Shown piece by piece: positions 1-6,992 of a DNA stretch of 19,852 nucleotides. The DNA is from Fibrobacteraceae bacterium. Lineage in GTDB: Bacteria; Fibrobacterota; Fibrobacteria; Fibrobacterales; Fibrobacteraceae. A program made the position numbers and the translations under genes. The stretch spans positions 12,067 to 31,918 of the forward strand of contig JABUUT010000011.1 in the NCBI GenBank assembly GCA_021443045.1, in the 5' to 3' direction. Numbering within the stretch: position 1 is the stretch's first letter; every line of letters starts with the position of its first letter. The notes below the pieces were generated by a model. The model had not been told where the DNA came from. It ran no database searches and saw nothing but the letters and a program-made list of their open reading frames with translations.

Positions 1-3000
1 GTGCGGTCCAAAGAAGCGCGGGCGCGGTCCAAATCGTCGAACTGCTTTTCCACTTCTTCCAAACGTTTCTTTTCATCTTCGTAGTCTTCCATCACGTTCA
101 CATTGATGGGGCCCAAATCCTTGATTTTTCCGCGGAGTTCACGAATTTCTTTATCGGCTTCGGGCTGGCTGTATTCCACACGTTCAATATCGTCTGTGTT
201 AGAAAGGTCCACGTTGTAATCGGAGAAAATGCGTTCACGAATGCGGTCGATATTGCTCTGCAAAGACTCCTGACGGCGAACCACGTCGTTCAACTCGTTC
301 ATCTTGTCCATCTGTTCGTTACGGAGCTGTCGTTCTTCGCTGCGCCATTCTTCCAAATCGCCGGCCACAACATCGTAGCGTTCCTTGGCGGCATCACGGC
401 TTCTTTCTAGTTCACGAAGGGCAGAATCTTTAGCCTCAACAGAATCGGCCTGTTTGTCTATCTCTTCTTGAGATTTTTCAATGGATGCCGTGTTCTTTTC
501 AATTTCGCCCTTGCGATTTTCAATGTTGTTAAACAAGAACTCCAGATTGTCGGCAATGCTCTGCAAACGGGTGGTGTTCTGGGCCAATTTTGAATTTTTG
601 TCTTGCAAGGAATGTTCCAAGTCATGAACTTCTTCGGACTTTTCGCGAAGCATAATTTCTTGTTCGCTCAGTTGGTCCATTACCGACTGGTATTCGTTTT
701 CGGCACGTTCCGCCACAGCATTGGCCTCAGCAAGTTCGGCATCGCTATTTTTGGAGGAGTCTGCCACCGAAATACGATTTTGAGCCTCTTGAATTTCGGC
801 ATTCAACTGGCCAAGGCGTCGTTCACAGTTTAAAACAGTATTGCGGTGAATGCCAATGGCGGCGTTTCCGCCTCTCAGTTCGTCATTCTTTTGACGAAGG
901 TCATCGTCTATGGACGAAAGCTGCAAAGCGTCTTCGTCCATTAAATCTTTAAGGCTAGAGAGTTCGTCTTCTTTACTAGAAATTTCACCCTGCACCTTTG
1001 TTAAAAGTTCTGAGGCTTCTGCAATTTCGTTTTTGCGGGAGAGGGCTCCCGAAGTGGATACGCCGCTGCTCACCAGACCGCTGGTGCGAACGATGGCGTT
1101 TTCGGTAACAAAGCAAAAATCTTGGGAACGGTACTTACGGGAAAGCTCCAAGGCGTTTTGCAAGGAATCTACCACAAAGTAGCGTGAAAGAATGCCATTT
1201 AAAAAGGCCTGCAAATCGCCGTCCACTTGTACAAAGTTTTTAAGGGAGCCAACAATGGAGGAGTCACTTAAGTTGTCTGTAAAAGGTTCGGCAGCATTGC
1301 CCATTAAAACCAAAAGGGCCTTGCCCACATTTTCGTTCTTTAGGGAATCTACAATTTGGTAGGTGTCGTCGGGGTTACCAACAACTACAGCGTCCAGCAA
1401 GTCGCCTAAAGCAGCTTCTACTTGAGAAGAGTACTGGGGGTCGGCTACCAAGCGTTCCGACAAAAGGCCCTTGACTAGGCTAGGCTTATTTTCTAAAAGC
1501 CAGCGGGATGCTTGGTTGCCGTCGTTTACCACACTTTCGAGAACGTCGATGCGGGAGGAAAGGCGGGTTTCTTCCTGCTTAAGGCCCTGGATTTTCTGTT
1601 GAAGTTCAGCGAAACCGGCCTTTTCATCTTCAAGCCGTTGGCCTCGTGATGTTCTCTGCTCTTGAAGGTTTTGAATTTCATTTTCGGCACATTCCATGGA
1701 AGCCTGAATATCGGCAATGGAATTTTCGGCAGAAGTTTTTTGGACCTGCAGGGTTTCCACTTCCCCATTCCACTTTTCCAAGTTCTGCTGCAAGAGCGCC
1801 GATTCGGCATCTAAACGTTCAAAGCGGCCCTTCAGGGAGTTCACCCGATTTACAGCATTCAAACGTTCATTGGAAAGCTCTCTGGAGCGGCTGCGCAAAT
1901 CGTCTACGTTTCCTTGCATTACCTGCAAAGTTTCACGTTCCCTTTCTAAAAGGGCGCTCATTTCTTCGGCGTCGTTATCGGAACTAAGCACCGCATTCTC
2001 TTCTTCCAGGCGGTCTTTTTCCAAATTAAGGTCGTTCACACGGCTTTCGGCAGTTTTAATTTCACTGTCAGCCTTGCTGTTGGCTGCTTCCAAAGTGGCA
2101 ATGGAGTCTCGAAGGCGTACAATACTGTTGTTAATGTCGTTTAGGGCAATGGTGGCTTGCTGAACCTGGTGTTCCAGGTCTCTAAAATTATTTTCGTCTT
2201 CACTAATGGCCAAGGCCTTTTCATCAATTTTAGTCTGCAGTTCCGTAACTCGGGTTTTTGCAGCTTCCACTTCGTGGTTCATGCGGCGAAATGTAGATTC
2301 CAAGGTGGCCAGGCCCTCTTTGTAATCTTCAAACTTATCGATACTTACCGAAAGATCCAGTTCCCTAAGACGGGTGCTAAAACGCTTGTACTCGTTTACC
2401 TTTTCGGCCTGCGTTTCGTATTGGCGAACAGACCGTCGAACGTTGCGAAGGTTATCTTCCACCCGTTCCATGTCTATCTGCACCCTTTCTAACTGGCGGC
2501 GGGTTTCTTTACGCTGCTGCTTGTACTTGCTAACGCCAGCCGCTTCTTCAAAAAGCACTCGTCGTTCTTCCGTTTTATCCGAAAGCACCGCCTTAATCAT
2601 GTCGGCATTCATCTGGGAATAGGTGCTAGAACCTAGGCCCGAGTCAAACAACAGGGCATGCACATCACGCAGGCGACATTCCTGGTTGTTTATTAAATAT
2701 TCACCAGAACCATCGCGATGCACCCGTCGGGTTACAATCACTTCGGAATATTCAGAAGCCAAGGAACCATCGCTATTATCAATAACAATGGAAACCTCGG
2801 CAAGGCTCATGGCGGCTCGCTCTTCCGTACCCGAAAAAATCACGTCCTGCATTTTACTCATACGCAGAAGCGCAGCCTTTTGTTCCCCCAAAACCCAACG
2901 GATGGCATCGGTAATGTTAGACTTACCGCAACCGTTAGGACCAACCACGGCGGTAAGGCCCTTGGTAGGGAAATTGATTTCGGTCCTTTGAGCAAAGGAC

Positions 3001-3035
3001 TTAAATCCAAAAATCTTTAACTTCGTTATCTGCAC
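1..3035 (-). CDS. smc: Chromosome partition/condensation protein SMC, 3' end outside window
   Basis: SMC ATPase of the bacterial condensin that compacts and segregates the nucleoid. Translated from the minus strand, 1011 complete codons are visible, open to the left edge. Residues 1-40 carry the N-terminal head with Walker A (GPNGCGKS, residues 32-39), then RWVLGEQ (46-52) and the conserved EEAAGVSKYK stretch. A long coiled coil follows, then the hinge at about residues 505-665 (VKGLLSERL, EAALGDLLDAVVVG), then the return coil with the conserved LGPINVNVMEDYE near the left edge. The C-terminal head with the ABC signature and Walker B (about 170 residues by family length) is outside the window. 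The start is GTG at 3033-3035 (VQITKLKIFGFKSF); no ATG lies upstream in a sensible place and no strong Shine-Dalgarno sequence is visible. The gene starts 16 bp after the lipoprotein stop, so it is probably co-transcribed with the envelope genes before it. The Q-loop position is unusual (see findings). Confidence 0.96.
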   Translation of the reverse strand, partial: MQITKLKIFGFKSFAQRTEINFPTKGLTAVVGPNGCGKSNITDAIRWVLGEQKAALLRMSKMQDVIFSGTEERAAMSLAEVSIVIDNSDGSLASEYSEVIVTRRVHRDGSGEYLINNQECRLRDVHALLFDSGLGSSTYSQMNADMIKAVLSDKTEERRVLFEEAAGVSKYKQQRKETRRQLERVQIDMERVEDNLRNVRRSVRQYETQAEKVNEYKRFSTRLRELDLSVSIDKFEDYKEGLATLESTFRRMNHEVEAAKTRVTELQTKIDEKALAISEDENNFRDLEHQVQQATIALNDINNSIVRLRDSIATLEAANSKADSEIKTAESRVNDLNLEKDRLEEENAVLSSDNDAEEMSALLERERETLQVMQGNVDDLRSRSRELSNERLNAVNRVNSLKGRFERLDAESALLQQNLEKWNGEVETLQVQKTSAENSIADIQASMECAENEIQNLQEQRTSRGQRLEDEKAGFAELQQKIQGLKQEETRLSSRIDVLESVVNDGNQASRWLLENKPSLVKGLLSERLVADPQYSSQVEAALGDLLDAVVVGNPDDTYQIVDSLKNENVGKALLVLMGNAAEPFTDNLSDSSIVGSLKNFVQVDGDLQAFLNGILSRYFVVDSLQNALELSRKYRSQDFCFVTENAIVRTSGLVSSGVSTSGALSRKNEIAEASELLTKVQGEISSKEDELSSLKDLMDEDALQLSSIDDDLRQKNDELRGGNAAIGIHRNTVLNCERRLGQLNAEIQEAQNRISVADSSKNSDAELAEANAVAERAENEYQSVMDQLSEQEIMLREKSEEVHDLEHSLQDKNSKLAQNTTRLQSIADNLEFLFNNIENRKGEIEKNTASIEKSQEEIDKQADSVEAKDSALRELERSRDAAKERYDVVAGDLEEWRSEERQLRNEQMDKMNELNDVVRRQESLQSNIDRIRERIFSDYNVDLSNTDDIERVEYSQPEADKEIRELRGKIKDLGPINVNVMEDYEDEKKRLEEVEKQFDDLDRARASLDR

Positions 3036-3051
3036 AGCAAACCAATAATAA

Positions 3052-3438
3052 CTATTTAAAACGATATGTCAGTGAATCAGAGTCCTGTTCCACCACCATG
3101 TAGGAGCTTCCGCCCTCAAATTCCATCTTTCGAACGTCGTACAGGGTTTTTCCGTTTCTCTTGTAGCGGAGCTGCACCCTGAATTTACCCACCCAGTCGC
3201 CCTGTTCCACTCGGGAATGTTCGCCAGGCTCTATGGTTTCCACAATCCATGGTTCAAACTGAGTGCTGTCTTCAGAAATAACATAAAAGCCCAAAAGGGT
3301 GCAGTCATCAGTTCCATTTTCCATCTGCAAGCGGGTGTTGGTTTCTAAAAACCAGTGGGTAAGGCAACCGGTTAAACCTAAAGCACACACCATTGAAAAG
3401 GCTGGCAACACCAATTTTGTAAAGGAGCGTAAAATCAT
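3052..3438 (-). CDS. Small putative lipoprotein, function unknown
   Basis: A 128-residue protein with a hydrophobic N-terminus ending in a lipobox, LTGC, with Cys25 as the predicted lipidated residue after signal peptidase II cleavage. The next residues are THWF, so there is no Asp+2 inner-membrane retention signal in the E. coli sense; an outer-membrane location is possible but not shown. The mature part is about 100 residues with alternating hydrophobic and charged residues (FRVQLRYKRNGKTLYDVRK), suggesting a small beta-rich domain. I do not recognise the family. The start is well supported: AAGGGAGGTAAC lies 5-16 bases before the ATG, inside the end of the upstream gene, whose stop is only 2 bp away. 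The two genes are therefore very likely co-transcribed and translationally coupled, and smc follows after 16 bp. Confidence 0.75.
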   Translation of the reverse strand: MILRSFTKLVLPAFSMVCALGLTGCLTHWFLETNTRLQMENGTDDCTLLGFYVISEDSTQFEPWIVETIEPGEHSRVEQGDWVGKFRVQLRYKRNGKTLYDVRKMEFEGGSSYMVVEQDSDSLTYRFK

Positions 3439-3440
3439 TT

Positions 3441-4655
3441 TTAGTTACCTCCCTTGGCGCCATTGGCCTTTTCGTAGCGAACCCCCTTGGCCTCCAAAGT
3501 TTTTGAAGGGCCATCCGTGGAACTAGGAGTCAATGACATGGTTTTGTCTTCTTGAGGCGCGTTTTTCTTGTTTTGCAACTTGATGGTTTCCATAGGCGCC
3601 GACTTGCGGGCACCGCGGCTAAACAGCATGTTGTCTATGGTGCCTATGTTAAACTGCACTTCCACCAAAAATGTCCCCTTGGCTCCAAAGAAATTTTCGT
3701 AGTCGTAGGCGGCATTGTAGGCAAAACGCAAAAAAGGAAATTCAAGGGCACCGCCCCAAAGGTAATCCTCATGGCCGTTTTTCTTTTCGCGGCGGAGGCA
3801 GGTGGCCTCAAAGGCCATCATGCGGGAGGCATCGGGGTAAAACTTTAAAGCCCCGGAATGGAACTTTCCGTTAGACACATCAAAAACCACTTCGCCATAC
3901 CACTGCTGGTTGTACAAATTCTGTTCCCAAGAAACAGTCAGGGAATCGTCATCGTCTTCACGGTTAAAAATGGCCAAATCCACATTGGGCAAATAGGTGG
4001 TTATGCCAGAACCAGCCCCACCATAAATTTCGCGCGACTCCAAATCTAGAGAAACGCGTGCATGGCGCCAATCAGTTTTGTAGGCGCTGCCCTGAACAGA
4101 AACCCTCTTAAAGCGAAGGTGGGCCCACGAATAAACTAAAGAATCTGATTCACTAGGATAAATATCTCCTACAAATTCCAAATTCTGGTGCTGCATACCG
4201 GCAGCAGCAGTCACATTCAAACCAGACTCCGTAAAGACCAAGCCCCAGGTCGTTACCGACCGAGACACCGCAAAATCATTGTAGGAAGGGAATAAAATAA
4301 AATCTTCACCATCCCAGCCGGAGCGTTCGAACCAGAGCAAAAAACCTAAATGCTTATCCTTGGCAATTTCTCCAGAACCAAAACCAGCCAAATGATGCTT
4401 AAAGGCAAAACCTTCGTGTTCTCCATAGGGGCTTTGCAACTTAAGCTGCGAAGGAGCAGGAGTGTAGTAAAAACCCAGGTCAAAAAAACCACCGCGGCCA
4501 CCCAGCAGCACTTCCCCCATTTCGCTCATCTGCAAATCTCTGGTTTTTGCCCCACCAGAAGCCAGATTTTCTATAGAAACAGGGTCTGCCAAGGCGTTTA
4601 GGGAACTAGCCCACAAAAACACCAAAAGAACCTTTAAACAGCGAATACTCTTCAT
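3441..4655 (-). CDS. Secreted barrel-like protein of unknown function
   Basis: A 404-residue protein with a signal peptide (hydrophobic residues 8-18, likely cleavage after ALA at 21-23). Residues from about 45 to 350 are rich in aromatic residues and glycine with short amphipathic strands (for example GFFDLGFYYTP, FLVEVQFNIG), as in outer-membrane beta-barrels. The last 55 residues or so are different: low-complexity, Lys/Ser/Pro-rich and probably unstructured, so the protein does not end in the usual terminal aromatic of a barrel. I do not recognise a family. The gene follows the MBOAT acyltransferase gene by 17 bp and precedes the lipoprotein gene by 2 bp, which places it in an envelope-related operon. 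The start codon has only a short AGGG close to it, so the exact start is less certain than for its neighbours. It could also be a soluble periplasmic beta-protein. Confidence 0.7.
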   Translation of the reverse strand: MKSIRCLKVLLVFLWASSLNALADPVSIENLASGGAKTRDLQMSEMGEVLLGGRGGFFDLGFYYTPAPSQLKLQSPYGEHEGFAFKHHLAGFGSGEIAKDKHLGFLLWFERSGWDGEDFILFPSYNDFAVSRSVTTWGLVFTESGLNVTAAAGMQHQNLEFVGDIYPSESDSLVYSWAHLRFKRVSVQGSAYKTDWRHARVSLDLESREIYGGAGSGITTYLPNVDLAIFNREDDDDSLTVSWEQNLYNQQWYGEVVFDVSNGKFHSGALKFYPDASRMMAFEATCLRREKKNGHEDYLWGGALEFPFLRFAYNAAYDYENFFGAKGTFLVEVQFNIGTIDNMLFSRGARKSAPMETIKLQNKKNAPQEDKTMSLTPSSTDGPSKTLEAKGVRYEKANGAKGGN

Positions 4656-4672
4656 AACCCTAATATACGAAA

Positions 4673-6091
4673 TTAAAACTGGAAGTACAGGAAGGGGTTG
4701 TAGCTTTGGGTGAATAAAGCCAACGTGGCCAGCACAAAAAGGCCAAGAGCCACCACCGCTTTTTTTACACTAAAGTTGGAACACCAGTCAAAGGAACGCA
4801 AAGGCGACAAAGCAATAGCAAGAGCCACCACCATAAATGTTATGGAAGTCGGTGTAAAAATTTCCGTAGTCAAAATAGCATCAACAGGGCTTTTAGGCAT
4901 TAAACCCAACATGGTTTTCCACATGCGGAAGGCCTCCCCAATGCTATCGGCACGGAACAGCACCCAGCCAAAAATCACAATAACCTGGGTTATTAAAATT
5001 TGAACAACCATAGGGAGCTTACAGTAAAAAGTTTGTTTGTTATGGGCTCGTTCCACAATCATAAAGAAGGCGTGGTACAACCCCCAGCACACAAAAGTCC
5101 AGTTGGCCCCATGCCATACGCCGCTAAGGAACATGACCATAAACAAATTAAAGTAGAGCCTTCTTGTGCCAACACGGTTGCCACCTAAGGCAATGTACAA
5201 GTAGTCGCGAAACCAGGAAGTTAATGAAATATGCCAGCGTTTCCAAAATTCCGTAATGCTGTGGGAACGGTAAGGCCCGTTAAAGTTTCTAGGAAAATGA
5301 AAACCGATCATTAAACCAAGACCAATGGCCATGTCGGAGTAGGCAGAAAAGTCAAAGTAAATTTGAAGCATGTAGGCCACAGCACCCCACCAAGAGTTTA
5401 ATACCCCTGGGGCATCGGCCGCAAAAACTCTATCGGCAACAATTCCCACCTGGTTTGCTAAAAAAATCTTTTTGGCAAAGCCAATGCAAAAGAAAGTGAT
5501 TCCCTGAACAAAGTTTTCCAAAGTGTGAACCCGAGTGTCTAACTCTTCGGCAACCGTATTGTAGCGCACAATAGGCCCCGCCACCAACTGGGGGAACAAT
5601 GACACATAGCAGGCAAAGGTGGCCAAATTTTTTACAGGAGGAGCCGAACCACGCCAAACATCTATGGCATAGCTCATGGACTGGAAAGAATAGAATGAAA
5701 TGCCCACCGGCAAAAGCACCGTCATTACCGAAAAGGGCTTGCAACCAAAAAGTTCAATAAAACTGTTAAGGCCGTTCATGGCAAACATGTAGTACTTAAA
5801 AAAGCCTAGGGCTCCCAAATTTACCACAATGGCCGTTATTAGGGCAATGTTACGCTGCCTTTTGCTAGCCCCCTCTGCCGAAATAAACTTACCGGCATAG
5901 TAAACCACCACGGTGCAGCCAAACATTAAAAAGATAAGCCAAGGTTCTAGCCAGCCGTAAAACACATAGCTAAAAATGGTTATAAACAAATTTAAAGTGG
6001 AATGCTTTGCCCCCAGGCGGAACAGCACAAAGTACCCCACTAAGAAAGTCGGTAAAAAATAAAAGAGAAAAAGCTGAGAAGAAAAAACCAT
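4673..6091 (-). CDS. MBOAT-family O-acyltransferase, AlgI-like
   Basis: A 472-residue polytopic inner-membrane protein of the membrane-bound O-acyltransferase family. It begins with the typical MVFSSQLFLFYFLPTF and ends with SYNPFLYFQF, both classic for AlgI-type proteins, so it is full length. The family core is visible: LLPVGISFYSFQSMSYAIDV (126-145), NFNGPYRSHSITEFWKRWH (269-287) with His287, and FLSGVWHGANW (321-331) with His327, the invariant MBOAT histidine. Relatives move acyl groups (usually acetyl) across the inner membrane to be placed on exported polysaccharides such as alginate, or on other envelope polymers. The usual AlgJ/AlgX or other SGNH-hydrolase partner is absent here. The neighbours are a small exported protein 24 bp upstream and a barrel-like protein 17 bp downstream. 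Substrate cannot be read from the sequence, so I give no gene symbol. Confidence 0.93.
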   Translation of the reverse strand: MVFSSQLFLFYFLPTFLVGYFVLFRLGAKHSTLNLFITIFSYVFYGWLEPWLIFLMFGCTVVVYYAGKFISAEGASKRQRNIALITAIVVNLGALGFFKYYMFAMNGLNSFIELFGCKPFSVMTVLLPVGISFYSFQSMSYAIDVWRGSAPPVKNLATFACYVSLFPQLVAGPIVRYNTVAEELDTRVHTLENFVQGITFFCIGFAKKIFLANQVGIVADRVFAADAPGVLNSWWGAVAYMLQIYFDFSAYSDMAIGLGLMIGFHFPRNFNGPYRSHSITEFWKRWHISLTSWFRDYLYIALGGNRVGTRRLYFNLFMVMFLSGVWHGANWTFVCWGLYHAFFMIVERAHNKQTFYCKLPMVVQILITQVIVIFGWVLFRADSIGEAFRMWKTMLGLMPKSPVDAILTTEIFTPTSITFMVVALAIALSPLRSFDWCSNFSVKKAVVALGLFVLATLALFTQSYNPFLYFQF

Positions 6092-6115
6092 GAACCGCTA
6101 ACAGCCAATAAAAAT

Positions 6116-6526
6116 TTACTCGTTCACTTCCACAGCCAAATAACGGATGGCTTCGTCATCAAAATATTCATCTTCCACAGCACCGTCCCAGTTGCCTTCC
6201 AAAGGAATCAACTTAAGCCTGTGCTTGGCCTTGGCCTTAAATTCGGAAACATTGCCCTTAGACTTGTCGGCCATTTTATCTTTTACCTTGCCTCTTGCTA
6301 TAAGGGGGTTGTATACGCCCACCAAAATTTCCTTGGCATCCAAAGTACCCGACTCAACCTTGAGAACCTTGTACTTGAACACATAAACGTAGCTGTACAA
6401 ATCGTTGGAAGGCATCTTGCCAGGAATCTCAGAAAGGCGAGCCTCCACAGAAATGGGGTCTACGGCAAAGGAGAATGTGGTAAAAGCCAGAACAGCCGCC
6501 ATAATTACAAAAAGTTTTTTTAGCAT
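6116..6526 (-). CDS. Small exported protein paired with the MBOAT gene
   Basis: A 136-residue protein with a clear signal peptide (MLKK, hydrophobic core, cleavage probably after SFA at 19-21). The mature part of about 115 residues reads VYVFKYKVLKVESG, then EILVGVYNPLIARGKVKDKM, a charged stretch, HRLKLIPLEG and RYLAVEVNE at the C-terminus. From memory, similar small exported proteins accompany AlgI-like MBOAT genes in other bacteria (Verrucomicrobia, Planctomycetes); I cannot verify this here. The start has a good Shine-Dalgarno GGAG five bases before the ATG. It is the first gene of the minus-strand cluster that runs into smc. Its promoter must lie in the AT-rich 6527-6643 region shared with the divergent tRNA gene; I could not pick one convincing minus-strand hexamer pair there. 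Possible roles are carrier, acceptor or chaperone for acyl transfer, but none is shown by the sequence. Confidence 0.75.
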   Translation of the reverse strand: MLKKLFVIMAAVLAFTTFSFAVDPISVEARLSEIPGKMPSNDLYSYVYVFKYKVLKVESGTLDAKEILVGVYNPLIARGKVKDKMADKSKGNVSEFKAKAKHRLKLIPLEGNWDGAVEDEYFDDEAIRYLAVEVNE

Positions 6527-6593
6527 AAATACTCCGTGTTTATCTAAAAATAGAAAATTCTCAAAAAAAATTATTTTTTTTTATAAAAATCCC

Positions 6594-6621
6594 TTGACAA
6601 TAACGGTAAAATGTCTATATT
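6594..6621 (+). promoter_or_regulatory. Sigma-70-type promoter of the tRNA-Asn gene
   Basis: TTGACA (6594-6599), 16-bp spacer, TATATT (6616-6621). Transcription would begin near 6628, about 16 bases before the tRNA. The -35 box is a perfect consensus, as expected for a stable RNA gene. Confidence 0.8.
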
Positions 6622-6643
6622 TGTGCTCGTCGTAAGACTCTAT

Positions 6644-6716
6644 TGCCTCATAGCTCAGTTGGTAGAGCCCCTGACTGTTAATCAGGTTGTCACTGGTTCG
6701 AGTCCAGTTGAGGCAG
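6644..6716 (+). tRNA. tRNA-Asn (anticodon GTT)
   Basis: A complete 73-nt cloverleaf. The acceptor stem is TGCCTCA (6644-6650) with TGAGGCA (6709-6715). The D arm is 6653-6668. The anticodon stem is CCTGA/TCAGG (6670-6674 and 6682-6686) around loop CTGTTAA, with anticodon GTT at 6677-6679. The T stem is ACTGG/CCAGT around TTCGAGT. The discriminator base is G (6716), the usual base for tRNA-Asn. The 3' CCA is not encoded and must be added after transcription. It is the only plus-strand gene in the window. Confidence 0.98.
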
Positions 6717-6718
6717 TG

Positions 6719-6758
6719 AAAAAGCCCTATTCCGAAAGGTTTAGGGCTTTTTCTTTTT
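6719..6758 (+). terminator. Rho-independent terminator after tRNA-Asn
   Basis: An 11-bp stem, AAAAAGCCCTA (6719-6729) with TAGGGCTTTTT (6742-6752), capped by CC-GAAA-GG, a GNRA-type tetraloop separated by two T-T mismatches. It is followed by C then a further T5 run. Because the stem itself begins with A5, it also reads as a hairpin plus T5 on the minus strand, so it may act in both directions and stop transcripts from the 1027-residue protein gene. Confidence 0.88.
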
Positions 6759-6844
6759 ACCAAGGAAATCTCTCTTTTTTCACACAAACTTGTGAAAGTC
6801 AAACGACATTCACTGGGGGTGGATTATGATCATGCCCCAGCTTA

Positions 6845-6933
6845 GTCATTCTGAGCGAATGCGAAGAATCCATCAACAAGCGGCCTCCGACAACTTGTTT
6901 ACTGGATTCTTCGGGCGTTGCCCTCAGAATGAC
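6845..6933. repeat. Nested palindromic intergenic repeat (REP/MITE-like)
   Basis: Three nested inverted pairs share one axis: GTCATTCTGAG (6845-6855) with CTCAGAATGAC (6923-6933), 11 bp perfect; GAAGAATCCA (6863-6872) with TGGATTCTTC (6903-6912), 10 bp perfect; and AACAAG (6875-6880) with CTTGTT (6894-6899). The unpaired inner parts are GC-richer. Sequences with a GTCATTCTGAGCG...GAAGAATC core are, from general knowledge, common as dispersed intergenic hairpins in several bacterial phyla. The element carries no gene. It sits between the tRNA terminator and the 3' end of the helix-barrel gene, where it could stabilise or end that transcript. Confidence 0.75.
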
Positions 6934-6992
6934 ACCAAAAACTGGCAACGGATCACAAGCCTCCACCAATAACCGACCACCGGCCTCTATTA

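Noticed and set aside
1..3035. smc as a pseudogene, because no complete reading frame closes within the window
   Set aside because: The frame is open from the GTG at 3035 to the left edge, with canonical head, hinge and LGPINV regions in one frame. It is cut by the window, not broken.
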